From NCBI GenBank assembly GCA_018398805.1, contig JAGFBZ010002546.1, forward strand, positions 121,001 through 185,000: a stretch of 64,000 nt of DNA, given 5' to 3'. Source of the stretch: Hirundichthys speculiger (taxonomy: Eukaryota; Chordata; Actinopteri; Beloniformes; Exocoetidae). Under the pieces are notes generated by a model, which worked only from the letters and a program-made list of their open reading frames with translations, searched no databases and was not told where the DNA came from. Made by a program: the position numbers and the translations under genes. Positions 22,953 to 34,066 of the stretch are shown one piece after another (positions within the stretch are counted from its first letter, which is position 1; each line of letters begins with the position of its first letter).

Positions 22953-22995
22953 AATATTCAGTCATAAATTTTTCAAACAGAGCACCTGTCCACCA

Positions 22996-23728
22996 GCGGG
23001 CCTACCCGAAAAGACTGCCCTACCCGAAAAGGCCGCTCTACCCGAAAAGACTGCCCTACCCGAAAAGGCCGCTCTACCCGAAAAGACTGCCCTACCCGAA
23101 AAGGCCCTCTCTACCCGAAAAGACTGCCCTACCCGAAAAGGCTGCCCTACCCGAAAAGGCTGCCCTACCCGAAAAGGCTGCTCTACCCGAAAAGACTGCC
23201 CTACCCGAAAAGGCTGCTCTACCCGAAAAGGCCGCCCTACCCGAAAAGGCCGCCCTACCCGAAAAGGCCGCTCTACCCGAAAAGACTGCCCTACCCGAAA
23301 AGGCTGCTCTACCCGAAAAGGCCGCCCTACCCAAAAAGGCCGCCCTACCCGAAAAGACCGCCTTTCCTGAAAAGACCGCCCTACCCGAAAAGACCACCCT
23401 ACCCGAAAAGCCCTACCCGAAAAGACCATCCTACCCGAAAAAGACTGCCCTACCCGAAAAGACTGCCCTACCCGAAAAGACCGCCCTACCCGAAAAAGAC
23501 TGCCCTACCCGAAAAGACTGCCCTACCTGAAAAGACCGCCCTTCCAGAAAAGACTGCCATACCCGAAAAGACTGCCCTACCTGAAAAGACCGCCCTTCCA
23601 GAAAAGACTGCCCTACCTGAAAAGACCGCCCTACCCGAAAAAGACAAAAGACTGCCCTACCCGAAAAAGACTGCCCTACCTGAAAAGACTGCCCTACCTG
23701 AAAAGACTGCCCTACCCGAAAAGGCAAG
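22996..23728. repeat. 18-bp minisatellite in the ccdc71 upstream intron, about 41 units
   Basis: Units of CCCGAAAAGACTGCCCTA and the variants GGCCGC/GGCTGC recur every 18 bp (for example 23041 and 23059), with several units carrying one extra A (CCCGAAAAAG). The array ends about 60 bp from the ccdc71 splice acceptor. Open frames in it are artefacts. Confidence 0.93.
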
Positions 23729-24329
23729 GCTTAGTGGTGAGTCAAAGATTCATAGTTTGTTATTAACCTCAAAGAAGACAAATCTGTCTCATGGAGAGAC
23801 ACTGATCAGGACCACTCATTTAAAAGAAGGTCCGCCAGCACCGGTAGGAAGGTCACCTCTGTTTCAGTTCCCTCTAGAGCAGCTAATGGAGGGCGGTTTG
23901 TGGTCTCTTCCTAGATCTGGAACAGGTTTCAGCTGAAACAGAGACTGGTGGATGGATGCAACCCGAACCCTAAGAAGATCTAAAGCAATTAATTACTGTC
24001 ATTAGCATAAAGGTGGACATTGACATCTGTCACATTTACGGTAAAATTTTTGAAATAAATAAACAGAACGATCCAAAGTACATGTCTCTGGAACAGGGGA
24101 TCACACTGCAGCTAGCAACAGTCCAGCTGTTGTCCTCTGGTTAGTGCTAACGCTAACCTTCAACCAGGGTGAAGATGAAACACGATGAAGAGAGAAGATG
24201 AGTGCAGAGGTGATGAATGTCCACCGAACAATCTGAGGCACAGGACGGGTTCAACCTCAGGGAAATGGATGAAGAGATGCACGTAAGATGATAAATGTTA
24301 AATATGGTGGTGTTATGTTAACGGAGCAA
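23729..24329. other. No recognised feature
   Basis: Probably intronic or upstream sequence of ccdc71. No exon with a credible coding frame and no transposon ends were identified. Confidence 0.35.
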
Positions 24330-24720
24330 TCAGATGCTTGAGCTATCGGTAAGACACACACCATTCCACAAAAGTCACTACTTTAAAAGAAAAAGCTTCG
24401 CATTTTTGTCAAAAAGTAGCAGTGTTGTAAAATTCACTTTTCTTCACAACAAAATTTCACGATTTTACGACAAAAGTTATATCAAAAAATCGCAAGTTAC
24501 AAGTTTTGTCAAATTTGTGATTTTAAACAGACATGACTATAAAACTCCATCTAGAATTTTCCAACAAAAAAGTTGTTTCAAAAAAACAAAAACCAAAAGT
24601 AAAATCATGACCAAACTTAATTTTAAAGTAAAAGGTGATTTTCATGACAACGAGTCTTGATATTTAAAAAATTCACCATTTTATCAACGACAAAAGAATT
24701 GAAGGTAGAACTTTGGTGTA
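24330..24720. repeat. AT-rich degenerate quasi-repeat
   Basis: Irregular repetition of TTTTGTCAAATTTGTGATTTT-like and TACGACAAAAG words on both strands, with no fixed period. The same vocabulary fills 47290-48200. The 108-codon frame here is not credible as a gene. Confidence 0.55.
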
Positions 24721-25660
24721 TTTTGATAACGTATTCTGGTACGGCAGCTTTAAAACCAGTCCAGGACCCAGTCATAGACCCAGTCCAGGAACAAGTCTGA
24801 CAACACAGCTGGTTGGTTGAGAAAATAAAAAATTAACCTTTGATGGTAACCATGGCGACGATGTGGACCAGGATCACACAGAATTTGACATCTCTGATCT
24901 AACGTGTAAAAGCTTAACAGTTGGGACTGTGCTATTTTTGTTTTAGAGATGTTGGTAATACGTAGGTACCTGTACCTACGTACCTGGATGTACCTGTACC
25001 ACTGCGCAACAGTGGATGAGCACGGAGACGCTGGATCAACGCCTGACCCAACAAAGATGCGTCTGACAGCAGGAACTGGACTGGGCTGGACTGGCGTGAG
25101 CGCTGGGTCGCAGGTAAAACCCGTAGAACGGAACTTTAACAGGACCGACCTCTCAGTCCTTTCAGCTGTCACGGGTGCACGAAAACTACCATTCCACGCC
25201 ACATGGTGGCAGCAGAGCACCACGTTCACTGCTTGTCGACCGCCAAAAAAAAGAAAGGGAGACATCATCAAAAACTAAGACAAAAAAAAGAAGAAACATA
25301 AAAAAAATAAGGTGATAAATATTGGAGGAGCTAAAAATGACTGTGGCTGTTTACAGTGAAATCAGGCGGCAGGACGACATCACAGCGTAGCTAATCAGCG
25401 AGTCCAAACCACTCCCGCCATGCAGAAGTTTATCAGGGCGCTCTGAGGACCTATCCGACAACAGGAACGTTTTACAGCCTGTAAACGTTCCTGAAAGTCT
25501 TTGTAGCGAGCGCTCCTGGTAACGGAGACGCGCCATCGATCCAATCCTGAAAAACCAGCCAGAACCCCCGACAGATCCAGATACACTTTTCTGATTTACT
25601 AATGTGTGTGTAAAATTCTGTGACTTTTTGAGTATGTTAAGGCCAATTCATTTCAGAGAA
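24721..25660. other. No recognised feature
   Basis: Contains a small palindromic cluster GTACCTGTACCTACGTACCT at 24966 and an A-rich stretch near 25240-25310. Open frames of 109 and 173 codons overlap on opposite strands without similarity that I recognise. Confidence 0.35.
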
Positions 25661-25667
25661 TAATAAT

Positions 25668-25765
25668 AATTAAAGCTGCAAGCAGCATTGATTGGGCCCT
25701 CGCCCCCATCGCCCCGCCCCCCAGGTGTCCACCGCCCCCCAGGTGTCCACCGTCTTCCCAAGCCA
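25668..25765 (+). mobile_element. End of a non-autonomous DNA element (GCTGCAAGCAGC family)
   Basis: Starts AATTAAAGCTGCAAGCAGCA and continues GGGCCCTCGCCCCC, a terminus I recognise from a common fish repeat whose other end reads GTGCTCGGGCCCTAA (seen at 42543). Contains two copies of CCCCCCAGGTGTCCACCG. Only one end is present here. Confidence 0.45.
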
Positions 25766-26554
25766 GTCGGAAATAAAGACACTGCAGAGATAAATCTCTT
25801 TGGTTATTAAATAAAAAGGATAATGGTTGCTTCCCAGTTTGATTCCAGAGGTATGAAAACAAAGAACTTTCTGGAAACTACTGAGATGCCACATCAAAGG
25901 TATAACAAAAACAGATTTTTATCAACTCAAAAAATATAAGAAATCTGTTGCAAAAATGTTACGTGAATATATTTTGGCAGTAATCTGGTCATTTATTGCA
26001 ATATGAAAGTGCAGTTTTAGGAAATGACCCCCTGTTGAATGGATATTACCTGGTCCCAAACACCTGAGGAACAGGTGAGCTCGTTTCATGTCATCCTCCA
26101 GTCCAACTGGATTATTTTAGATCAGGATTTGTGGTTTAAACAGCAGATTAATCAGTAATATCTGTAATATCTCCAGATCAGGAGCATCCTCTCCCTCGTC
26201 CACGTAATTTTGCGTGACAACGCTGCTAATATGAAGGTAGCTATGAGTGAGATGGGGGGGGGGGGGGATGGGGGCTGTGTTGCTAGCTTTCTCAACACAG
26301 CGTGATAGACTCCCTGGCTACTGCCAGGAAAATCTAGTAACAGTTTTTTACTAGTTAATACGTGTACTATACTTGATCGTTCAAGCTGCTCCACAGAAGT
26401 TCTGTTATACTGCTGCACTATTTGTTATTACTTAATTGTTGAAGCTACCTCAAAGAGAAGTGCACTGTTTAAGCATTAAAAAATAAAATAAAAATGGGAG
26501 ACAACCTGGATCTGTTTATTCTGTATTTGTTCATTTTTTTTATAATGTGTTATG

Positions 26555-27090
26555 AAAGTATCGGATCGGGACTCGGTATCCCTGATGGGGACATCCCTAC
26601 CTGAGATGGTACAGGTGTTGGTGTTCGTTAAAAAGAACCTTCACTACACTTTGAAGTGAACGCAGTAGGTGGAGAATAATTGGAGAAAATGGCAGCTTTA
26701 TTTGGCACTATGTTTTTAAAGTTAATATTTTATGTTATTTTTATTCTGCTGTGATTTCATTGATTGCAAAGACTTCTGCTAGTGTTTTCATTGCCTTAAA
26801 CTGCTAGCCAAGTTCACCTGCTGCTATTTAAATGAAGTGCTTTGTTCTTTAGTACTGAGACTGTTGAACAGTCACTGTTCTGTAACTAAATGTGTTTTAT
26901 AATAATTCTCCCAAACAAAAAAGAAAGAAAAAAAGAGTGTTTAAATAAGTTATTGTTTATTTTATGAAATGATAAAAGCTATTAATCTCAGCTTGGATGC
27001 AGGCCTATTTATTAATGTACACAGGAAATAAAATGCATGGGAAATTAAACTCAAATAAAGTAAAATCGGATCAGGACATCCCTATTCATT
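26555..27090. mobile_element. Decayed hAT-type terminal remnants
   Basis: TATCGGATCGGGACTCGGTATC at 26559 and GGGGACATCCCTAC at 26588, then ATCGGATCAGGACATCCCTA at 27066. All resemble the ends of the complete hAT element at 39755-40759. No intact element can be traced, and a G-run lies at 26251-26267 just outside. Confidence 0.45.
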
Positions 27091-28848
27091 ACTGACTGAT
27101 ATAAAAAATTAAAACTCCTTGAACTGATAAATTCATGCATCAGAATTACTAACTGAAAAAGTGAATTCCAGAAGTTTACCAAAAAATAAATATACATAGA
27201 AAATTAATGCACTGACAAGTTAGATTCAAACATTTCTATGTAAACAAACAGAAAGTGCACTCCATAGTAACAAAAAATTACATTTACAGGTGGTTGAATA
27301 ATGAAAACCTTCGATTAAAGTAAAGGAGGTTCAGTAGTTTTTTTGTTGTTTTTTTTTTTAATCTCATGGAGGGTTAGGGTTAGGCTGCTGGCTTGCTCAC
27401 ATTAGCGTCTTTAGCAGCCCGCCGTCCTCATACGACTTCACAACTCCGTCGAAGCGATGGTTAGGGTTTGACGCCACCATCGACGCCATTTTCCTCTGTT
27501 TTCATCAACGCGCTGTGCTGCAAGCTGCATTCAAGGTGTAACGTAAACTCCTCCGTTCCCTCGTTTGCTAGTCGTTCTTTCATCCTTTTCTATTTTTTCT
27601 TTTTTTATGTGTAACACGTGGGAAAATACTGCAAATATTAATTCAAGTCAGCAACTACTAAAATTATGACCGAGTTAACGAGTTGTTTTCTGGCATGAGG
27701 GGGTATTCTTGATTTTCCTGATTGAGTAATCGTTTTTCTGATTATGCCGACGTCACTTGAACATAACATTCACTGCCGGTCATTCAAGGCTCAGAGGGAG
27801 CGAGGCACTGCTGTGTTGACAAAAATATATGTTATCGGAACTATTTGTCGTGATATCGGACTTATCGTGATGACGTCATAATTTCCTGTTATCGGCCCGA
27901 TAGTTATCGTGCACCGCTAATCAATACCGGAAAGGCATTGATTCCGAATACTCAACCTTTTTCGTACTAGTAAAGCACAAGTATGGGTTTATTAATTTAC
28001 TGCTTTTTTTTAGAGTGCTGCTTCATACTTCTGGAAAGTCATCGTCAGTGATTTATAGATTCGTAAAGGTTAAAAGGATAAAAGGTGAGCCCTTCAACTT
28101 TAACCAGAGAGCTAAGAAACACTGCACACATTCCATTAAATCACTTTACTTGTGTTTTAACTTTGTCTACAGGGAGGTGTTATGGAGAATCATTTTTACT
28201 TGACCAAAACTACAGCAGACAGCTTTTACAATGACACAAAATATAATTAAGTTAATGTCAAAAATGTATAAGAGTATCTGAATGAATTTGTCCATCATCC
28301 CAACAAATAAAAGGCTTTGGCCTGTTCTTTGTAATAACTCCTACAACCAGACATTTCCGCGGCAGAGAGGTCAGAAGGACAAACGTCTGCTTCTTCTCAT
28401 CATTTAAAGATAAAAGAGACAACTGAAACGCAGCAAGTATTCAATCAAAGAAAACTTTCTTATTCAACAGTGAGATTTATCTGAAGAGCCTGGAGTCATC
28501 CTTTCATGATACCACAGGTGTTAAAACTGTTTGATCCTGGGCCACATCGTCTCCATGGTTACCATCAACCAGCTGTGCTGTCAGCTGGAGTCGGTCTACA
28601 ACGGCGGCTCTGGCGTTGGATCCTGTTTCATATTTGTTCAGCACGCAGGGATTTAAAAACGTAGATTTAGCCAACGTTAGCTGACTGAGCAATGCTAGGG
28701 TGCGCTATCAAAACTACAACTGACCGTAAATCACTCATTTTTGTTGAAAAAACATAAACTTTCATAAACTATATAGTAAACTTAAGACATTTCTTGTAAA
28801 AACAAGACTTTTACTTGTAGAACTGCAAACTGAAGAAAAAACCCTGAT
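27091..28848. other. No gene; one transposon-end remnant
   Basis: Mostly unrecognised AT-rich sequence. GTTATCGGCCCGATAGTTAT followed by CGTGCACCGCTA at 27889-27920 looks like the end of a fish hAT-type element. GGTTAGGGTTAGG occurs at 27371. Confidence 0.4.
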
Positions 28849-28852
28849 TTAA

Positions 28853-30511
28853 CCCTTTAGGCGCCTGAGTTTTTTCAAGAAAATATTCAATTTTGATATC
28901 AAGATTTCAAAAGGCTATAACTTGAAAGCAGTTTGAGATAAAGGTATACTGTCAATGAGAAAATTGTTCAGTATGACTCAAAGTTTGTGATAGGAGTGAA
29001 ATTATTCACATAATTTGCATATTATGACGTCACAAGGTGGCGGCCATATTGGAAAATGTTCAATTTTGATATCAAGGTTTCAAAAGGCTATAACTTTAAA
29101 GTGGTTTGAGATAAAGGCATACTGTAAATGAGAAATATCTTCAGTATGAACCAAAATTTGGGATGGAAGTAGATTTGTCATCTAATTTGATTATTGTGAC
29201 ATCACCAGGTGGCAGGCATAGAAAACATCCATTTTTGTTTTCAAGATTTCAAAAGGCTGCAATTTTAAAGTGGTTTGAGATAAGGGCATACTATAATTGA
29301 GAAATATTGTTGAAGCAAAATTTGGGCTGTAAGTAAATTGTCAACTAATTTGCATATTGTGACATCAACAGGTGGCGGCCATATTGGAAAATGTCAATTT
29401 TCTTATAAAGATTTCAAAAGGCTATAATTTGAGTGGTTTCAGGTAAGGGAATACTTTCAACAGTCAATGTGAAATATATTCAGTATGAAATAAAATCTTT
29501 GATAGAAATAAATTCACTGATCCAATTTGTATAATCTTTAGGCACTGTTTGGGGGCCATATGGAATTGTATTATTTTCAAAGACCTTCAATGATCAAGAT
29601 GGCACTGCTTGTAGTTTTTCAGTGTGTGGTATCTTTCATTGCAAGGCACAGCACAAAGACCTACTCCACACTGACGGATGTTTCACGGGTGATGAGCCTC
29701 CAGAATTCATCATTCAGGAAAAGAGAGATGAAATCAAGTGGCTCAAAATTTGTCAGATCGTCTCCACAATAACCAACAGGCTCGTCAAAATTTGGGATCC
29801 GCTTTAGATATTCTTCCTCTCCTCTGAAGAATTCCCAGCCATCATTATTATAATCATTGCCGCCGTGATTTGTGGTGCGGCGTTGAACGCCATTTCCACC
29901 GCCATTTGCGGTGTGTTTTCTCCCGCGGCTTCTACCGCGTCTCCTACAACCGCGGCTGTTTTCATCCCCGCTACATTCACCCATAATCGCGGCGTTATGA
30001 GACCCTCTGACATCCCGACCACGTCCTCTGCTTGGTTTTTGGAAGCCAGACTGAGGTGAAGCACCTGCTATACTGTGTGATGGTTGTGGACTATGGCGCA
30101 CGGACCCGCCGTCACTACTAATGTCAGTTTCTTCGTCACTGAACAACTCTACGTTTTCCTCCTCGGGATCGGAGTCAGCCAGTAACTGACGAAGTACTTC
30201 GTCGATGGTAAACCGACCTCTCAGCATCGTAAGTAAATGAGAAAAATACTATTTCGCTCTGTTCTGTTCTCGCTCCGTTCAGCAGTTGCCGCTGCGCCGC
30301 CCCATCTCTACGACGGAGGGCGTTTTGCAAACTCTTTTTCTCTGAAACTTTGAATGGCACCACCCCCAAAAAACTCTACTCAGATTACAGGCACACATGT
30401 CTATCTCCTGGTGAAAAGTAGTGACACGATTCAGCACCACATTTATAGATACAGCCTGTTTTATTCAGCAATGTTGCTTGTCGCAATATTGCAACTTTGG
30501 CGCTTAAAGGG
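28853..30511 (-). mobile_element. piggyBac-type element (1659 bp), internally deleted
   Basis: Flanked by TTAA at 28849-28852 and 30512-30515, the piggyBac target site. The inverted ends are CCCTTTAGGCGCC on the left and CCCTTTAAGCGCC on the right (reverse complement). The right part encodes the N-terminal portion of a piggyBac transposase on the minus strand. The left 650 bp is four imperfect copies of a 170-185-bp segment (TTCAAAAGGCTATAACTT) with GACGTCAC and GGTGGCGGCCATATTGG motifs, not coding sequence. Confidence 0.9.
29661..30227 (-). pseudogene. piggyBac transposase, N-terminal part only
   Basis: A 188-codon frame beginning MLRGRFTIDEVLRQLLADSD, followed by an acidic stretch (FSDEETDISSDGG), a basic Arg/Gly-rich region, then a conserved piggyBac segment EPLDFISLFLNDEFWRLIT with TRET near its end. 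The family transposase is usually about 500-600 residues with three catalytic aspartates further on; all of these are missing. The frame ends shortly after the conserved N-terminal block, so it is a truncated, non-functional copy. It could encode a short protein that retains only the N-terminal region, but there is no evidence of use. Confidence 0.82.
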
Positions 30512-30580
30512 TTAAATATCACCTTTCTAACATAAAATGACTATTGAGTTGTACAAAGTTTAGGTTGTGTATAACTAACT

Positions 30581-30745
30581 TTTTTTTTTTTTTTTTTTTT
30601 TTGGCACTAGTGGCCTTTATTTGCAGTAGAAACAGACAACAAAGGGGTCAGAGAGAGAACGGGGAAGACATGCAGCAAAGGGTGGATGAGCGGGGAGTCG
30701 AACTCGTGACCACTAGAGGACTGTAGCCTCTGAACATGGACCACC
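30581..30745 (-). mobile_element. tRNA-derived SINE, minus strand
   Basis: On the minus strand: a tRNA-like head ending in box B (GAGTTCGACTCC), a body rich in CTTCCCC/TCTCTCTC, GCAAATAAAGGCCACTAGTG, then a poly(A) tail (poly(T) 30581-30602 on plus). Body and tail match the SINE at 33886-34066, so the two are one family. The 5' head merges into the 21-bp array. Confidence 0.85.
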
Positions 30746-31062
30746 GGCCCCAACCACTGGACCACCGGCCCCAACCACTGGACCACCGGCCCCAACCACT
30801 GGACCACCTGCACCAACTACTGCACCACCCTAACCCTAACCACTGGACCACCGGCCCCAACCACTGGACCACCGGCCCCAACCACTGGACCACCTAACCC
30901 TAACCACTGGACCACCTGCCCCAACCACTGCACCACTGGCCCCAACCACTGCGCCGCCAGCCCCAACCACTGGACCACCTGCCCCAACCACTGGACCACC
31001 AGCCCCAACCACTGGACCACCTGCCCCAACCACTGGACCACCTGCCCCAACCACTGCAGTAC
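30740..31062. repeat. 21-bp minisatellite grown from a SINE head, about 15 units
   Basis: Unit CCAACCACTGGACCACCGGC plus C, period 21 bp (30751, 30772). Read on the minus strand it is GGTGGTCCAGTGGTTGGGG, which lines up with the box-A region of the adjacent SINE (GGTGGCGCAATGGTTAGGG in the 33886 copy). Two places carry CCCTAACCCTAACC. Confidence 0.9.
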
Positions 31063-31210
31063 CATACTGATTATTAACTGTGATAGTTGTTAACTTGGTA
31101 AGAGCATATTTTCATTAGACTGTGTGTAAATACACCAGATTTCACAACAGGCTGACAGAGATGAGTAAATCTGTATAATGCCAGGGTGGATAATTTCCCC
31201 ACTGGCATTC

Positions 31211-32337
31211 ACACTCACCGATCACTTTATCAGCTCCACCTGTCCAACTGCTCGTTAACACAGATTTCTAATCAGCCAATCACATGGCAGAAACTCAATC
31301 ATCTATTCATGTAGACAATCTGCTGCAGTTCAAACCAGCATCAGACTGGAGAAAAAAGGTGATTGAAGAGACTTTGAACGCGTCGTGGTTGTTGGTACCA
31401 GACGGACTGGTCTGAGTGTTCCAGAAACTGCTATCTACTGGGAGTTTCACCACAACCATCTCTAGGGTTTACAGAGGATGGTCCAGAAAAAGAAGATATC
31501 CAGTGAGCTGCAGTTCTGTGGGAACAAATGTCTTGTTGATGTCAGAGGTCAGACCAGACTGGTTGGAGCTGATAGAAAGACAACTGGAACTCAAACAACC
31601 ACTGGTTGCACCCAAAGTCTGCAGAGGAACAACTCTGAACCATCAACAAGTCCAACCTGGAGGCGGACGGACTACAGCAGTAGGAGACCACAGTAGGTGT
31701 CTCTGCTGTCAGCTGAGAACAGAAACCACAGACTCACCAGAACTAGACCACAGAAGACTGAAGAACCTGGTCTGGTCTGGTGAGTCTGGAGTTCTGCTGA
31801 CACATTCAGATGGTCAGAACTTGGAGAAACCAACATGAAAGCATGGATCCATCCTGGTATCAACGGTCCAGACTGCTGCTGGTGGTGGTGGTGGTGGTGT
31901 GGAGGATATTTTCCTGGCACACTTTGGGTCCATCAGAACCAACTGAGCATCGTGTCGACACCACAGCCTACCTGAGGATTGTTGCTGACCATCTCCATCC
32001 CTTCATGACCACAGTGGACCATCTTCTGATGGATACTTCCAGCAGGATAACGCTCCATGTCATAAAGCACCAACCATCTCAGACTGGTTTCTGGAACAAT
32101 GAGTCCACTGGACCCAGGTATCCTCCACAGTTTCCAGATCTCAGTCCAGTAGAGCAGCTCTGGGATGTGGAGGAACTGGAGGTTCATCATGGATGATGCT
32201 GTCATGAAAACATGGACCAAACTCTGAGGAACGTTTCCAGAAACTTGTTGAATCTATGACACAAAGTATTAAGGCAGTTCTGAAGATAAAAGGGGGTCCA
32301 ACCCGGAACCACCAAGATGGATCTAATAAAGTGACTG
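31211..32337 (+). mobile_element. Tc1-like element relic
   Basis: The left end CACTCACCGATCACTTTAT and the right end ATCTAATAAAGTGACTG are degraded mutual inverted repeats. Between them lie broken Tc1 transposase segments on the plus strand: GYFQQDNAPCH (catalytic D) near 32030-32060 and FPDLSPVEQLW (catalytic E) near 32130-32165. A GTG-rich run at 31880-31900 expands a Gly-rich part of the frame. The transposase has several frame breaks between 31416 and 32250. Confidence 0.85.
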
Positions 32338-32744
32338 TAAAATGGCAATGGAACCTCCCATGGGCTAGCATGAAAGTTAATCCAGGTAAATATCAAAGCA
32401 TCTCAATATGTAGGGGGAAGATAAGCAATAAGAAGTTTGTTATTGAAGAGGAGGAAATCCCAACAGTTAGGGAAAAGCCAGCGAAGAGCTTATGTAGGTG
32501 GTATAATGTGGACCTGAGTGATCAAGAACAGGTAGAGCAATTTAGGAAGGATGTTGCTGAAGAACTGGGTAGAAAAGACAAGTCAGGGTTTCCAGGAAAA
32601 CAGAAATTATGGTGTTTGCAGTTTGGCTTATTCCCTTGTCTGATGTGGCCACTTTCAGTCTACCAAATACCAATGTCCACGCTGGAGAGGACGGAAAGAC
32701 TAGTTAGCTCCGATATAAGGAAGTGGTTAAGGCAAAACTAGGTA

Positions 32745-32885
32745 AATGCGGGCAAGTTTATTTGTATAGCACATTTCGTATACAAGACAATTCTAAGCTC
32801 TTTACATAAAACATTAGAAGCATCACAGAGCATTAAAAAGTACATTAAAACAGAAGGAAATAAAAAGAAGGTTAGGTTTTCCGCG
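32745..32885 (-). mobile_element. Retroelement 3' tail insertion
   Basis: GCAAGTTTATTTGTATAGCA followed by CAATTCTAAGCTCTTTACAT and AAACATTAGAAGCATCACAG. This is a 3'-end sequence common in fish L2-type elements, here on the minus strand. It sits between RKWL and SSVALYGKG codons of the host LINE, i.e. inside it. Confidence 0.6.
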
Positions 32886-32960
32886 GCGTTCAAGTAGTGT
32901 AGCACTGTATGGTAAAGGAATATTGCAGCTACCAACATCTATCTTAACAGAGGAGTTTAA

Positions 32961-33746
32961 GGGCCAACTCCAAATTCTTCCTTAACCCTCAATCTCAACC
33001 CTCGCTCTTAACCCTCAATTTTTGGCCCTCAATCTTAACCCTCGAAAGTAAGCGTCAGGGCTATCTAGTGACTTAGAAATGGGACACTCCTCGAGTGCAG
33101 TTACGTCTTCAGACTGAAATGTATCAGAGCTCGTGTTGTCTCTGTATTTCCTGAAATGACACAGGGATAACATTGAAAAGAGCGCCGTATATTCTCTAAA
33201 TAATATTAGCAAATAACACAATAGAGGATACATTATTCAGTCCTCTGTCGCTACACAAGTAAAGTGAAGCCGACACGGACCCGCTGGCCGCTGGCGACCG
33301 GGACGGGGACCCGCCGACCGCAAGGACCCGCCGGCGACCGGGACCCGCCGGCCGCCAGGACCTGCCGACGGCAAACATCGTAAAGTAAAAAAATAAATGT
33401 TACGCAACAACGATGTTAATCCAGGAAAAAAGTCTCAAAGACAATAAGATGGTTTCGTAACATTTATATCTTTAAGATACACGAAGATACTTACATTTGT
33501 AGCTAGCTTTTTTTGTCACCATCCTTTTCGAAGATGTCTTGGCTAAATTACCCAGTGCCTTCTGGGTAGCCCTTACTACCAAAGGGTGGTGTCGGAAAAT
33601 CTCAATTTTGAGGGCGATACAGCCCTCAAACTCGTCCCTCAATTTGACTTGCTAAGAATCGGGACAGCACTTGCCCTTAGCGGGAGCACGCATTTTTGAG
33701 ACTGAGGGTTGAGATTGAGGGTTAAGGGAGGAATTGGAATTCACCC
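32961..33746. mobile_element. PIF/Harbinger-like non-autonomous element (786 bp)
   Basis: Ends GGGCCAACTCCAAATTCTTC and (reverse complement of the right end) GGGTGAATTCCAATTCCTCC are inverted repeats extending into shared CTTAACCCTCAATCTCAACC. Flanked by TAA at 32958-32960 and 33747-33749. Removing the element and one TAA rejoins the LINE frame exactly. It contains a GC-rich Harbinger-internal patch (33275-33370) and no transposase. Confidence 0.88.
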
Positions 33747-33885
33747 TAAGTGTACTAAAGTCAGGACAGAACTGTTATCTGGGAGTAAATGTGATAGTTA
33801 GCTCCAAATCTAACAGGCAGCTCTTAGGGATGCAGAAATTGTAGGAAAGTTCTAGTTTGGCCAGGGAAGTTTTGGGCCGCGATGG

Positions 33886-34066
33886 GCCACCCGGTGGCGC
33901 AATGGTTAGGGCGGGCAGTCCATATACAGAGGCTACAGTCCTTGACGCAGCAGTCGCGAGTTCGACTCTCAGCTCGTGTCTTCCCCCTTCTCTCTCTACC
34001 CCCTTTCCTGTCTATCTCTACTGCAAATAAAAGCCACTAGTGCCCCCCCCAAAAAAAAAAAAAAAA
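33886..34066 (+). mobile_element. tRNA-derived SINE, plus strand
   Basis: CACCCGGTGGCGCAATGGTT (box A region), then CAGTCGCGAGTTCGACTCTC (box B), a CT-rich body, CTGCAAATAAAAGCCACTAG and a C-run plus A-tail ending near 34066. Same family as 30581-30745. It lies inside the LINE. Confidence 0.92.

Noticed and set aside
22871..23530. 219-codon plus-strand frame across the ccdc71 start
   Set aside because: Opposite strand to the real coding exon and mostly the 18-bp array.
24750..25278. Overlapping 109- and 173-codon frames on opposite strands
   Set aside because: No recognisable domain, no splice context; probably chance frames in mixed repeat sequence.
33886..34066. Possible tRNA gene because of box A and box B
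   Set aside because: The tRNA-like head is followed by a SINE body and A-tail and does not fold as a complete tRNA; a second copy of the same family is at 30581.
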